Shown: one piece after another, positions 9,976-18,745 of the stretch
Numbering within the stretch: position 1 is the stretch's first letter
How the letters are laid out: each line of letters begins with the position of its first letter
NCBI GenBank assembly: GCA_030622755.1
Contig: JAUXFT010000015.1
Span: forward strand, 1 to 35,253
Direction of reading: 5' to 3'
Source: Aestuariirhabdus sp.
Lineage (GTDB): Bacteria > Pseudomonadota > Gammaproteobacteria > Pseudomonadales > Aestuariirhabdaceae
DNA length: 35,253 nt
The notes under the pieces: generated by a model
Seen by the model: the letters and a program-made list of their open reading frames with translations, nothing else
Told to the model about the DNA's origin: nothing
Databases searched by the model: none
Program-made: the position numbers and the translations under genes

Positions 9976-11076
9976 TTAGTATTCCGACTCTGAAACCTTT
10001 CCATGTTCCACGTGGAACATCTTTAATTTTACATCGTCTGACCATAAGCCAGCCAATGCTTGCTGTTCGATACAGGTAATAAATACCTGGCTTTCCATGT
10101 TGGCTAACTCTGTACACAAAGTTAGCCTGTGTTGATGATCCAGCTCTGCTGCCAAATCATCTATTAAAAACACACATTTTCGCCCGGATACCTGCTGATA
10201 CAATGCACCCTGGGCAAGCTTTAGGGCACAGACCAATAGTTTTTGTTGTCCGCGAGATAACCTGTCAGCCGCATTTACTCGTCCACACTTAACCCTTAGA
10301 TCGGCTCGATGAGGCCCGCTATGAGTAAAACCCGAAGCAAAATCTCTATCTAGTGCCGTATTTAAAACCTGATCATAGTTCGATTCTCTATCCCAACCGC
10401 GGTAATAAGAAAGGCGAATATCGGAATCCAGATCATTTAAAGCAAAGCGGCCGAGCACCTCATTGAATAAAGGAGCCAGGCGATCAAAATATTTCGAGCG
10501 AAACTTGTCAATCTCTAATGCATGAATAACTAAATACTTATCCCAGGTCACTAGCTCATTTGATGTTATTTTACCACGCCTAAGCAAATGATTGCGCTGT
10601 TTTAATACCCCCTGGTACTGCTTCCAAACGCTAAGGAAACGATGTTCCACGTGGAACACACCCCAATCAAGAAACTGCCTTCTTACTTTGGGGCCACCAG
10701 TCAGCAGTAAGAAGCTGTCAGGTGTAATCAACTGTAGCGGAAGTAATTCGGCAAGCGAAGAACTTGCTGTTGCCGTAGCGCCATCAATACGAATCTGACC
10801 ACCACCAGATAGATCACGCTTAACACCGACACGGTGAAACCTCTGTGAACCATCAACTTCCCCATAAACAGTGAAATCAGGACTACCATCACGAACTATG
10901 GGCTTTAGCCGAGCACTGCGAAACGAGCGTGCTAACCCTAAAATATGAACAGCTTCGAGAAGTGATGTTTTACCACTACCGTTTTCACCGATAATGATAT
11001 TGATACGAGAGGAGGGGGAAAGCTGCGCAACAGCAATGTTGCGCAAATTAGAAACCCGAAATCGGGAAATGGACAT
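9976..11076 (-). CDS. recF: DNA replication and repair protein RecF
   Basis: The 366-residue SMC-like ATPase loads RecA at single-strand gaps with RecO and RecR. Walker A is GENGSGKT (residues 30-37), the ABC signature is LSRGQQKLL (about residue 275), and Walker B is CVFLIDDLAAELD (about residue 305). The length is normal. Two parS palindromes lie in the coding region, at 10643-10658 and 10004-10019, and each is read as the peptide FHVEH (GVFHVEHRF and MFHVEHGK). The second is in the poorly conserved C-terminal tail. The gene is separated from dnaN by 15 bases and is co-transcribed with it. Confidence 0.96.
   Translation of the reverse strand: MSISRFRVSNLRNIAVAQLSPSSRINIIIGENGSGKTSLLEAVHILGLARSFRSARLKPIVRDGSPDFTVYGEVDGSQRFHRVGVKRDLSGGGQIRIDGATATASSSLAELLPLQLITPDSFLLLTGGPKVRRQFLDWGVFHVEHRFLSVWKQYQGVLKQRNHLLRRGKITSNELVTWDKYLVIHALEIDKFRSKYFDRLAPLFNEVLGRFALNDLDSDIRLSYYRGWDRESNYDQVLNTALDRDFASGFTHSGPHRADLRVKCGRVNAADRLSRGQQKLLVCALKLAQGALYQQVSGRKCVFLIDDLAAELDHQHRLTLCTELANMESQVFITCIEQQALAGLWSDDVKLKMFHVEHGKVSESEY
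10004..10019. promoter_or_regulatory. parS: parS centromere site 1
   Basis: TGTTCCACGTGGAACA is a perfect 16-bp palindrome and matches the bacterial chromosomal parS consensus, with the Pseudomonas-type core GTTCCACGTGGAAC. It extends by one further pair on each side (10003-10020). ParB, encoded at 22135, is expected to bind it, spread, and present the origin region to ParA. It is in the last codons of recF. Confidence 0.93.
10643..10658. promoter_or_regulatory. parS: parS centromere site 2
   Basis: This is a second exact TGTTCCACGTGGAACA, 639 bases from the first and inside the middle of recF. Two identical sites near the origin are typical of ParB loading regions. Both force the peptide FHVEH in RecF. 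Confidence 0.93.
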
Positions 11077-11091
11077 AGTAATCGGTCGGCT

Positions 11092-12198
11092 TTACAGGCG
11101 CATAGGCATTACGACATAAACAGAATCACCGTTCTCTTCCTCTTCGAGTAATGCGCTACTGTTAGGGTCAGATAGTGTGAATTTAACATTATCACCACTA
11201 AGTACAGACAGCACATCGAGAACATAACTAACATTAAAACCAATTTCGAGACTATCGCCCTGATAATTAACAGATACCTCTTCCTGCGCTTCTTCCTGCT
11301 CCGGATTATTTGCAGTAAGAGTAAGGCTACCGTCAGTAAGCACCAGACGAATACCGCGGTACTTTTCATTGGAAAGAATTGCAGTACGGCTGAACGCCTG
11401 GCGCAGTAATTGACGATCGCCGGTTACGATCTTATCTCCACCTTTCGGCAATACACGATCGTAATCGGGGAACTTGCCGTCAACCAGTTTCGATGTAAAG
11501 GTAAAGGTACCCGTATTAGCTCTAATATGATTACTACCAAGTGAAATACTCACCATCTGATCAGCATCAGTTAAGAGGCGAGCCAGCTCCATAATACCTT
11601 TACGCGGAACAATAACTTGATGCTTATTATCCTGGACATTGCAATCAGCCTCTACCGTACATAGTGCCAGCCGATGACCATCGGTGGCGACAGCGCGCAA
11701 GCTGCCATTATCAATTTCCAGCAGGAGACCGTTTAGATAATACCTGACATCCTGCTGAGCCATGGCAAAACCGGTGCGATCAATCAAACGGCGTAAATTA
11801 TGCTGGGCAATGGAGAAATTAAAGGAGTTAGCCCCCTCTTCAACGCTGGGGAATTCTGTGGCGGGAAGCGTTGATAAGGAAAAACGACTGCGACCAGACT
11901 TCACAATAAGTTTCTGCTCCAACTGAGTTAGCTCAATAAGCGCAGAATCGGGTAAAGATTTACAGATATCCATTAACTTACGAGCAGGTACTGTAATCTC
12001 ACCCTCATCAGCCGGATGCTCTAACAGAACCCGACCTATCAACTCGACTTCAAGATCTGTACCCGTAAGAGAAAGTTGATTACCTTCAACGACAAGCAAG
12101 ACGTTGGAAAGTACCGGCAAGGTTTGACGGCGCTCAACGACCCCTGCTACCAGCTGCAAGGGTCTGATAAGTGCTTCACGGCTAATCGTAAGTTTCAT
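11092..12198 (-). CDS. dnaN: DNA polymerase III beta sliding clamp
   Basis: The 368-residue ring-forming clamp holds DNA polymerase III on the template. The three repeated clamp folds are visible in length and in family stretches such as PLQLVAGVVERRQTLPVLSNVLL, FPDYDRVLPKGGDK and YRGIRLVLTDGSLTLTANNPEQEEA. It ends with VYVVMPMRL, the normal C-terminus. It lies 63 bases after dnaA and 15 before recF on the same strand. Confidence 0.97.
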   Translation of the reverse strand: MKLTISREALIRPLQLVAGVVERRQTLPVLSNVLLVVEGNQLSLTGTDLEVELIGRVLLEHPADEGEITVPARKLMDICKSLPDSALIELTQLEQKLIVKSGRSRFSLSTLPATEFPSVEEGANSFNFSIAQHNLRRLIDRTGFAMAQQDVRYYLNGLLLEIDNGSLRAVATDGHRLALCTVEADCNVQDNKHQVIVPRKGIMELARLLTDADQMVSISLGSNHIRANTGTFTFTSKLVDGKFPDYDRVLPKGGDKIVTGDRQLLRQAFSRTAILSNEKYRGIRLVLTDGSLTLTANNPEQEEAQEEVSVNYQGDSLEIGFNVSYVLDVLSVLSGDNVKFTLSDPNSSALLEEEENGDSVYVVMPMRL

Positions 12199-12261
12199 AG
12201 ATAATATCTCTGCTCTATCCCAGTCAAAATTATTTTCAGGACTCTCCGTCCCGGTATTATT

Positions 12262-13797
12262 TTAGGTCGTCAAAGAGCGCAACAAGCTCTTGTAATCTTC
12301 ACGTATCTCACTAACTGTTTCTCTTAATTCTTTAACCTTTCGACACGCATGCAACACGGTCGTGTGGTCACGACCACCAAAAGCATCACCAATCTCCGGT
12401 AAGCTATGATTTGTGACCTCTTTGGCCAAAGCCATTGCTACCTGGCGTGGTCTGGCAACAGAACGGCTGCGCCGTTTGGAAAGCATATCGGATATCTTGA
12501 TCTTATAATATTCCGCCACGGTACGTTGAATATTATCAATGCTGACCTGCTTTTCCTGAAGTGCGATCAGGTCTTTAAGAGATTCACGAATAAGTTCTAC
12601 AGAGATATCTCGTCCCATAAATTTTGCGCTGGCAATAACACGCTTTAGTGCACCTTCGAGGTCACGAACATTGGATCTGATTCGTTGCCCGATAAAAAAT
12701 GCGCAATCATGGGGAAGCTCAATCTGAGCCTGTTCGGCTTTCTTCATTAATATAGCCACACGAGTTTCTAGCTCTGGAGGCTCAACCGCAACCGTCAACC
12801 CCCAACCAAACCGCGACTTTAAGCGCTCTTCCAACCCATTAATTTCTTTTGGGTAACGATCACAGGTAAGTATCATCTGCTGACCACCTTCAAGCAAAGC
12901 ATTAAAGGTATGAAAAAACTCCTCCTGAGAACGCTCCTTATTGGCAAAAAACTGAATATCATCGATTAGCAGCGCGTCAACAGATCGATAAAAACGCTTA
13001 AAATCGTTAATGGCATTTAATTGCAAAGCCTTGACCATATCGGCAACAAAGCGTTCCGAATGGAGATAAACAACCTTGGCATTAGGATTTAACTTAACAA
13101 GCTGATTACCCACAGCATGCATAAGGTGAGTCTTACCTAAACCCACCCCCCCATACAAAAATAACGGGTTATATGCAGCACCAGGGTTTTCAGCAACCTG
13201 CTTGGAAGCAGCAAGTGCCAGTTGATTGGATTTACCTTCAACGAAGCTATTAAACGTAAAGGAGGTATTCAACGAACTGTTGTGTTTAATACCACCTTCA
13301 ACCTCAACAACGCGTTTACTGCCTGCTATGTTACTTGCAAGAGGAGGTGTCGCTATTTTCGGTGACGAAGAAACAACTGTGGAAGGCCCACTAAAAGCGT
13401 GTTTGGTTTGCGTCTGTGGTTGTTGGCTAGTAACAGGTGATGAAGTTTCCCCACGACTCAAAGCCTGAACACGCGCACTGTAACCTTGTGAACGAGCTCC
13501 TGTATCGGCAGGAACAGTACCAGTGTGACCACCACGAGTGGAAAAATTAGGTGAACGAGCGGCAATCGCCATAACAACCTGAGGTGAATAATTTTCTGCT
13601 AATTGATCGACAACTTCTTCAATACGAGGAAGAAATTTTTCTGTAACCCACTCGAGCACGAAACGGTTAGGTGCCAGTAAAGTAATAATATTGTTTTCAA
13701 CATCAACCTTAAGAGGGCGAATCCAGGTATTAAATTGCTGAGCAGGTAATTCTCCCTGCAAAACCTCAAGGCTACGATGCCAAAGATCAGTAGGCAC
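12262..13797 (-). CDS. dnaA: Chromosomal replication initiator protein DnaA
   Basis: The 511-residue AAA+ initiator binds DnaA boxes and melts the origin. Domain I starts [22 protein letters not shown] long low-complexity linker rich in Ser, Thr and Gln follows (about residues 90-175). Walker A is GGVGLGKTH (about residue 215), Walker B is [20 protein letters not shown], and the sensor/arginine-finger region is LKSRFGWGL. The C-terminal DNA-binding signature is [15 protein letters not shown] place the start at GTG 13797 because GGAG lies seven bases upstream and the protein then begins as in relatives. The longer frame from 13860 would begin upstream of the -10 box that I identify for this gene. 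Confidence 0.97.
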   Translation of the reverse strand: MPTDLWHRSLEVLQGELPAQQFNTWIRPLKVDVENNIITLLAPNRFVLEWVTEKFLPRIEEVVDQLAENYSPQVVMAIAARSPNFSTRGGHTGTVPADTGARSQGYSARVQALSRGETSSPVTSQQPQTQTKHAFSGPSTVVSSSPKIATPPLASNIAGSKRVVEVEGGIKHNSSLNTSFTFNSFVEGKSNQLALAASKQVAENPGAAYNPLFLYGGVGLGKTHLMHAVGNQLVKLNPNAKVVYLHSERFVADMVKALQLNAINDFKRFYRSVDALLIDDIQFFANKERSQEEFFHTFNALLEGGQQMILTCDRYPKEINGLEERLKSRFGWGLTVAVEPPELETRVAILMKKAEQAQIELPHDCAFFIGQRIRSNVRDLEGALKRVIASAKFMGRDISVELIRESLKDLIALQEKQVSIDNIQRTVAEYYKIKISDMLSKRRSRSVARPRQVAMALAKEVTNHSLPEIGDAFGGRDHTTVLHACRKVKELRETVSEIREDYKSLLRSLTT

Positions 13798-13841
13798 AGC
13801 GATACTCCAATATATAAAACTACAACTTGATAAAGGTACTA

Positions 13842-13870
13842 ATTCTACCCCCAAAAGCATGAGTTATCCA
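13842..13870 (-). promoter_or_regulatory. dnaA promoter overlapping a DnaA box
   Basis: On the minus strand TGGATA (13865-13870) and TAGAAT (13842-13847) are separated by 17 bases and lie about 45 bases before the GTG start of dnaA. The -35 is part of the perfect DnaA box at 13864-13872, so DnaA bound there would repress its own gene, as is known in other bacteria. Confidence 0.6.
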
Positions 13871-14100
13871 CAAGCTATTAAGATATTTATGGTGTGAAAA
13901 TAATAAAAAAAATACTTATTTATCAACAACTTACGAAAATACAGAAAAGGACGGCATGAAACAAATATTACGTGGATAACTTTGTGAATACATTTATAAC
14001 CGGTGATTAAAAACAGGCTGCACTACTCACTAGATATAGGGTAAATTAAAATCCGGATCCACAACATATAGACCCCTTATAAATACTGGCCTATAGGGGA
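13861..14100. other. oriC: dnaA-rpmH intergenic region with DnaA boxes, candidate oriC
   Basis: The 403-base gap between dnaA and rpmH holds a perfect DnaA box TTATCCACA (13864-13872, plus). It also holds one-mismatch boxes TTATCAACA (13920-13928, plus) and CGTGGATAA (13971-13979, minus) and weaker ones TGTGAATAC (13983-13991) and GGATCCACA (14055-14063). A very AT-rich stretch at about 13875-13925 could be the unwinding element. Pseudomonas origins lie in this interval, and the flanking genes diverge from it. A competing cluster exists upstream of mnmG, so the active origin is not settled here. Confidence 0.65.
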
Positions 14101-14109
14101 TAATTCCCA

Positions 14110-14138
14110 TTGACGAGGCACTACAAATTCCCTAAAAT
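14110..14138 (+). promoter_or_regulatory. rpmH promoter
   Basis: TTGACG (14110-14115) and TAAAAT (14133-14138) are separated by exactly 17 bases, each one base from consensus. They lie about 60 bases before the rpmH start, and no gene stands between. This is a strong sigma-70 candidate, as expected for a ribosomal protein gene. Confidence 0.82.
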
Positions 14139-14200
14139 TGCGCGTCCTTTGGTGGGGTTCGCCCACTGGGTAAATTCGCCAAGTTAACAGGTAACAGATC

Positions 14201-14335
14201 ATGAAAAGAACCTTTCAACCCAGCGTTCTGAAACGCAAGCGCACTCACGGTTTCCGTGCACGTATGGCCACCAAGAATGGACGCCTTGTAATCAAGCGTC
14301 GTCGGGCTAAAGGCCGTAAGCTACTGGCAGCCTGA
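14201..14335 (+). CDS. rpmH: 50S ribosomal protein L34
   Basis: This 44-residue basic protein begins [19 protein letters not shown] and ends AKGRKLLAA, which is the full L34 sequence pattern and length. It is a structural protein of the large ribosomal subunit. The start ATG at 14201 is 7 bases after an AACAGGTAAC stretch. It is followed six bases later by rnpA and is divergent from dnaA, the usual arrangement. Confidence 0.98.
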   Translation: MKRTFQPSVLKRKRTHGFRARMATKNGRLVIKRRRAKGRKLLAA

Positions 14336-14341
14336 GTTTGA

Positions 14342-14740
14342 GTGTCAGCCATAATTGGCAGAAGTAACGGATTCTCTCGTAATCTTCGGTTATTAAATTC
14401 CGCAGATTATAAGCGAGTATTTGATGGCGCTGAGTTTAAGATATCGCATTCCAATTTTTTGATTCTTGCTCGGCGCAGTAACAATGACCTTCCTCGAATA
14501 GGATTAGTCATTGCTAAAAAAAATGTGCGCTTTGCAGTAGAACGAAATCGCATTAAACGAATTATTCGTGAATCCTTCCGCCAACATCAAGCTGACCTCT
14601 CGGGCCTGGATGTAGTAGTACTTGCCCGAAAAGGAATATCAGATCGAGATAATCGAACATTATTAGATCTATTTTCCAGGCAATGGACAAAACTGCTACA
14701 ACGCAGTAACAACCAAACTCAATCCAGCAAGCCTAAATAA
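14342..14740 (+). CDS. rnpA: Ribonuclease P protein component
   Basis: The 132-residue basic protein binds the RNase P RNA and helps to recognise the 5' leader of pre-tRNAs. The N-terminal LRLLNSADYKRVFDG and the RNR motif in VERNRIKRIIRESFR (about residues 70-85) are diagnostic. The start is GTG at 14342. It lies six bases after rpmH and is surely co-transcribed with it. It is followed at once by an intrinsic terminator rather than by yidD, which is the usual next gene. Confidence 0.96.
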   Translation: MSAIIGRSNGFSRNLRLLNSADYKRVFDGAEFKISHSNFLILARRSNNDLPRIGLVIAKKNVRFAVERNRIKRIIRESFRQHQADLSGLDVVVLARKGISDRDNRTLLDLFSRQWTKLLQRSNNQTQSSKPK

Positions 14741-14765
14741 AAAGACGTGTTTATCACGTCTTTTT
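14739..14765 (+). terminator. Intrinsic terminator after rnpA
   Basis: A perfect 11-bp stem AAAAAGACGTG/CACGTCTTTTT encloses the five-base loop TTTAT and ends in a T run. Its left arm overlaps the last bases of rnpA. It would end the rpmH-rnpA transcript and separate it from yidC. Confidence 0.9.
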
Positions 14766-14850
14766 ATACGCAGTTACAGACTTATCGCCCCGATAACAAC
14801 TATTTACCACTGCCACTATGGTTGAGGGGTGGAAAGCGATTAATATCAAG

Positions 14851-14856
14851 TATAAT
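14851..14856 (+). promoter_or_regulatory. Possible -10 box for yidC
   Basis: A perfect TATAAT lies 68 bases before the yidC start and downstream of the rnpA terminator, where a new promoter is needed. I see no convincing -35 at the right spacing. Confidence 0.45.
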
Positions 14857-14923
14857 GCTGCCTTTCGCTGTGCAAAAAATGACAGTAAAAGTTAATCACT
14901 AACCAAAACGGCTCTAGTATCCC

Positions 14924-16606
14924 ATGGATTTGCAAAGAACTATTCTTGTCGTTGCTCTGGCTGTAGTCGGCTACCTGCTGGTATTGCAATGGAACAATGA
15001 CTACAACCAAGCACCTACTACTCCCTCGCAACATACAACCCTGAGCAATCCGGCGTTACCGGAGAGTAAAGCAGAAACAATAACCAACGACTCAGATGCG
15101 CCAAGCGCAATGACTGAGCAAGAAGCCACTCTTGCTGATCAACCATCTGGTAGTAGCACTACTACTAATAGTGGAATGATCAAAATTACTACCGATGTAT
15201 TGGAGATAGAGATAGATCCAAGAGGTGGTGATATCGTAAAAGCTGCTTTTCCAACTTATCCGTTGCACAAAGAAACTCCTGATACACCCTTTGTCTTACT
15301 AGAGCGCAGCAAAGAAAGAACTTTTGTTGCACAAAGCGGATTAACGGGTACCAACGGACCCGACCTGAAAGGACACCCTCTGTACAGCAGTGCTTCATCA
15401 AGCTACCAATTGGCTGAAAACGATGATGTGCTTACTGTAGACCTGAGCCTGGTAGAGAATGGAGTTACAATAACCAAACGCTATGAGTTTAAGCGTAGTG
15501 AGTATGAAATTAAGGTCAGCCACATAATTAATAATGCTGGCACTACTCCCTGGACAGCTAATTTTTATGCTCAACTGAAACGGGATAACTCTGCAGATCC
15601 AAGCGGACAAGGCTCAGCTACCAGCTTTAGTACCTATATGGGTGCAGCCTTAAGAAGTAACGATGAGCCATACCGCAAACTATCTTTTGGGGACTTTAAA
15701 GACAGTCCCTTTAAAGAAACCATCACCGGTGGCTATGCTGCGATCCTGCAACACTACTTCGTTGCCGCCTGGGTACCTGATGCAGACTCAGCTCATAACT
15801 ACCAAACCCGTATTAACAGTAGCGGCGAAAACATCATCGGCTTCGTTGATAGATCACTGACTATTCAGCCCGGTCAGGAAGATATCGTCAGTGCTACGCT
15901 GTATGCCGGTCCAAAACTACAAGACAGGCTGGAAGCACTGTCACCCGGTCTGGAATTAACCGTCGACTACGGAATTCTCTGGTTTATCGCTCAGCCGCTA
16001 TTCTGGACGCTAACCATGATCCATTCCCTGGTAGGGAACTGGGGCGTCGCAATTATTCTGTTAACGGTATTAGTAAAAGCAATTTTCTACCCGCTTTCTG
16101 CTGCAAGCTATCGATCCATGGCTAATATGCGTCGTGTATCACCTCTACTGGCTCAATTAAAAGAGCGCTTTGGAGATGACCGACAAAAAATGAGTCAGGG
16201 GATGATGGAGCTCTACAAGAAGGAAAAAATTAATCCTCTTGGTGGCTGTCTGCCAATTCTCGTGCAGATGCCTGTATTCATTGCTCTTTATTGGACTTTG
16301 CTGGAAGGGGTTGAGCTTAGACAAGCTCCATTTATGCTGTGGATTGACGATCTATCCCAGATGGATCCCTACTTTATCCTACCGCTCATCATGGGTGCTT
16401 CCATGTTTGTGCAACAGCAACTTAACCCCACACCTCCAGACCCGATTCAGGCCCGAGTGATGAAGATGATGCCGATTATCTTCACCTTCTTCTTCCTTTG
16501 GTTCCCGGCTGGGCTGGTATTGTACTGGGTCGTAAACAACCTGTTATCCATCCTTCAGCAATGGATGATTACCAGACAGATCGAGGCTAAGGCCGCTACT
16601 AAATAA
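14924..16606 (+). CDS. yidC: Membrane protein insertase YidC
   Basis: The 560-residue inner-membrane protein inserts and folds membrane proteins, alone or with SecYEG; F0 subunit c of ATP synthase is a classic substrate. The N-terminal membrane segment is at about residues 5-23. The large periplasmic beta-sandwich domain spans about residues 80-340. The conserved five-helix core follows, with GNWGVAIILLTVLVKAIFYPL, KEKINPLGGCLPILVQMPVFIALYW and FFLWFPAGLVLYWVVNNLLSI. The length matches gram-negative YidC. It is preceded by its own promoter candidate and followed by a strong terminator. Confidence 0.97.
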   Translation: MDLQRTILVVALAVVGYLLVLQWNNDYNQAPTTPSQHTTLSNPALPESKAETITNDSDAPSAMTEQEATLADQPSGSSTTTNSGMIKITTDVLEIEIDPRGGDIVKAAFPTYPLHKETPDTPFVLLERSKERTFVAQSGLTGTNGPDLKGHPLYSSASSSYQLAENDDVLTVDLSLVENGVTITKRYEFKRSEYEIKVSHIINNAGTTPWTANFYAQLKRDNSADPSGQGSATSFSTYMGAALRSNDEPYRKLSFGDFKDSPFKETITGGYAAILQHYFVAAWVPDADSAHNYQTRINSSGENIIGFVDRSLTIQPGQEDIVSATLYAGPKLQDRLEALSPGLELTVDYGILWFIAQPLFWTLTMIHSLVGNWGVAIILLTVLVKAIFYPLSAASYRSMANMRRVSPLLAQLKERFGDDRQKMSQGMMELYKKEKINPLGGCLPILVQMPVFIALYWTLLEGVELRQAPFMLWIDDLSQMDPYFILPLIMGASMFVQQQLNPTPPDPIQARVMKMMPIIFTFFFLWFPAGLVLYWVVNNLLSILQQWMITRQIEAKAATK

Positions 16607-16627
16607 ACTGTCACTGGCAATACCAAG

Positions 16628-16667
16628 AAAAGGCCTTAATACTTTACGTTTTAAGGCCTTTTTTTAT
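16628..16667 (+). terminator. Intrinsic terminator after yidC
   Basis: A perfect 12-bp stem AAAAGGCCTTAA/TTAAGGCCTTTT (16628-16639 with 16651-16662) has an 11-base loop and continues into a T run. It lies 21 bases after yidC and 16 before mnmE, so mnmE needs read-through or a promoter within yidC. Confidence 0.9.
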
Positions 16668-16683
16668 ATCCACATGAGTGCAT

Positions 16684-18060
16684 ATGAACCAAATTCCAAA
16701 TTCAAATGTAGAGACTATCGCGGCTATAGCAACAGCCCCTGGACGAGGTGGTGTTGGCATAGTGCGTATTTCAGGGCCGATAGCTGAATCGATCGCTGAA
16801 GAAATATGTGGGAAAAAACTTAAAATCCGATACGCACATTACGGTCCGTTCAAGGGAACCTGTAATGAAATTATTGATGAAGGTATCGCGCTACTATTTA
16901 AGGCACCAAACTCGTTTACTGGAGAAGATATCATCGAGCTTCAGGCACACGGCGGACCGGTTATCCTGGATCTGCTGTTAAAATCAATTTTGTCACGAGG
17001 AGTCCGTCAAGCAAGACCTGGGGAATTTTCAGAGCGTGCATTTCTGAATGACAAACTTGATTTAGCCCAGGCAGAGGCGATAGCTGATCTCATTAACAGC
17101 TCTTCAGAACAAGCCGCACGTAGCGCTCTAAATTCATTACAAGGAGAGTTTTCACGTCTGATTGAACACCTTGTCGAAGCGGTAATAAAACTACGAATAT
17201 ACGTTGAAGCAGCTATAGATTTCCCCGAGGAAGAGATCGATTTTATCGCCGATGGCAAGGTATCAAATGAGCTACAAAAACTGATCAATGAATTAACGGA
17301 ATTGCGACAAAAGGCAGGGCAGGGTGCAATTTTGCGCGAGGGTATGAACGTCGTTATCGCCGGGAGACCCAATGCGGGTAAATCCAGCTTGCTCAACGCT
17401 CTCTCAGGCAGAGATAGTGCTATCGTCACCGACATTGCGGGTACCACAAGAGATCTGCTGAGAGAGCAGATAAATATCGATGGAATGCCTCTGCATATTA
17501 TTGATACCGCCGGCCTACGAGAAAGTAACGATGCAGTGGAGCAGATAGGCGTTAAGAGAGCGCTCGCTGAAATCGAAAAAGCTGATCGTGTTCTTTTAAT
17601 GGTCGATGCCGTAATAACAGAGCAAACGGATGTTCCTAATCACTGGCCTGAATTCGTAAACCTGCTGCCAGATAACAAAAAATTAATAATTATCAGAAAT
17701 AAAATTGACCAGATAAAAGAAGATCCCCGTATAGAAGAAAACGATGCAGGTACAGTAATCAGTTTATCCGCAAAAGAAGGACTGGGAATCGACCTGCTTC
17801 GCCAGCATTTAAAATCAATCATTGGTTTCGAAGGAACGACTGAAGGTAGCTTTATGGCGCGCAGAAGGCACCTGGACGCACTGGAGAGAGCTTATAATGC
17901 TCTTATAAAAGGCCAGCAACAGTTAGTACACTTAGGCGCTGGTGAGCTACTGGCGGAAGACCTTCGCGCGGTTCAACAATCCCTCGGTGAAATTACCGGT
18001 ACATTTACTTCTGATGACCTCCTCGGGCGTATTTTTTCAAGTTTCTGCATCGGTAAATAA
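16684..18060 (+). CDS. mnmE: tRNA uridine-5-carboxymethylaminomethyl modification GTPase MnmE
   Basis: The 458-residue protein works with MnmG to modify U34 at the wobble position of certain tRNAs. The N-terminal tetrahydrofolate-binding domain begins [20 protein letters not shown]. The inserted G domain has [12 protein letters not shown] (about residue 222), GTTRDL, DTAGLRE and RNKID. The C-terminal FCIGK supplies the conserved catalytic Cys of the MnmE family. I choose ATG 16684; an in-frame GTG at 16678 would add two residues. Ribosome-binding signals are weak for both. It is not adjacent to mnmG, which lies 685 bases downstream. Confidence 0.96.
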   Translation: MNQIPNSNVETIAAIATAPGRGGVGIVRISGPIAESIAEEICGKKLKIRYAHYGPFKGTCNEIIDEGIALLFKAPNSFTGEDIIELQAHGGPVILDLLLKSILSRGVRQARPGEFSERAFLNDKLDLAQAEAIADLINSSSEQAARSALNSLQGEFSRLIEHLVEAVIKLRIYVEAAIDFPEEEIDFIADGKVSNELQKLINELTELRQKAGQGAILREGMNVVIAGRPNAGKSSLLNALSGRDSAIVTDIAGTTRDLLREQINIDGMPLHIIDTAGLRESNDAVEQIGVKRALAEIEKADRVLLMVDAVITEQTDVPNHWPEFVNLLPDNKKLIIIRNKIDQIKEDPRIEENDAGTVISLSAKEGLGIDLLRQHLKSIIGFEGTTEGSFMARRRHLDALERAYNALIKGQQQLVHLGAGELLAEDLRAVQQSLGEITGTFTSDDLLGRIFSSFCIGK

Positions 18061-18745
18061 ACCATTACCAATGTTATTTAAACGTCCAGACTTCTGCTCG
18101 ATAAAATTGTAATACAGATACATCAGGCAATTATTGCTAAGACTATTTACTGCCTGGTATTTTCCTCCCCAGAAAAACCGAATCTTTTCTCCATGTTTCA
18201 TTTCAACATTAAAAATCAATTTCAGTCTTAGCAAATACTCCTGCGAAAAAAAACATGCACTGTAAATAAAATTTAAAAGCGAAATTACTCCCATATTTAG
18301 TTCTCTAAAAAAATCTCGTTTTAAAAAAATACAGGATGGTTTTTACAATAAAAAACGATTTATTAAGGCCACCTAAGCTCTGTGTGTAAAGGGTGTATCA
18401 ACTGAGCTCTAAAGGTGTGGATAAATACCCTGTGAATAAGTCGCTGGTTTATCCACACCTTACGCCGAGCCTATGCGCAGCTTACAGAAAGCTATTGTAC
18501 AGCCTTTGAAGTCAGATAAGCTTTTGATTTTAAAGGAGAATAATCACTTACCAACAGAATATGGCTTTACCATTAATAACAACAACAATAAGAACATATA
18601 TAAACATATATACTTTTCTATACTGATATAACTTATTTGCCTGTTTATAAAAAAGATTCTTTTTTACTCAGCAAGCCTTATACTTGTGCCCCTCAAAATG
18701 TCCTTATCTCAAATTCTTGGCAGCTTTCGCCAAAAGGTGGATTCT
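18061..18745. other. mnmE-mnmG intergenic region, second candidate replication origin
   Basis: This 685-base stretch has no convincing gene. From left to right it holds AT-rich DNA with no feature I recognise (18061-18375), then the DnaA-box cluster (18416-18457), then a mixed stretch to 18530. Very AT-rich sequence follows (18535-18670), including an 8-bp self-complementary element TAAAAAAG-ATT-CTTTTTTA (18648-18666). The order DnaA boxes, AT-rich DNA, mnmG start mirrors the E. coli oriC-gidA arrangement. It may instead be only an mnmG control region. Confidence 0.5.
18412..18461. repeat. 14-bp inverted repeat carrying two perfect DnaA boxes
   Basis: AAGGTGTGGATAAA (18412-18425) and TTTATCCACACCTT (18448-18461) are exact reverse complements with a 22-base spacer. 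Each arm contains a perfect DnaA box (18416-18424 minus; 18449-18457 plus). A third box with one mismatch, TGTGAATAA (18431-18439), is in the spacer. The box nearest the AT-rich stretch has the same orientation relative to mnmG as box R1 of the E. coli origin. Confidence 0.8.

Noticed and set aside
18037-18294. 85-codon minus-strand frame in the mnmE-mnmG gap
   Set aside because: It overlaps the mnmE 3' end, has a weak ribosome-binding site, lies in AT-rich DNA and resembles no family I know. A chance frame is more likely.
18561-18626. Short frame of 21 codons after an AGGAG at about 18535
   Set aside because: The AGGAG is more than 20 bases from the ATG and the peptide is low-complexity from AT-rich DNA.
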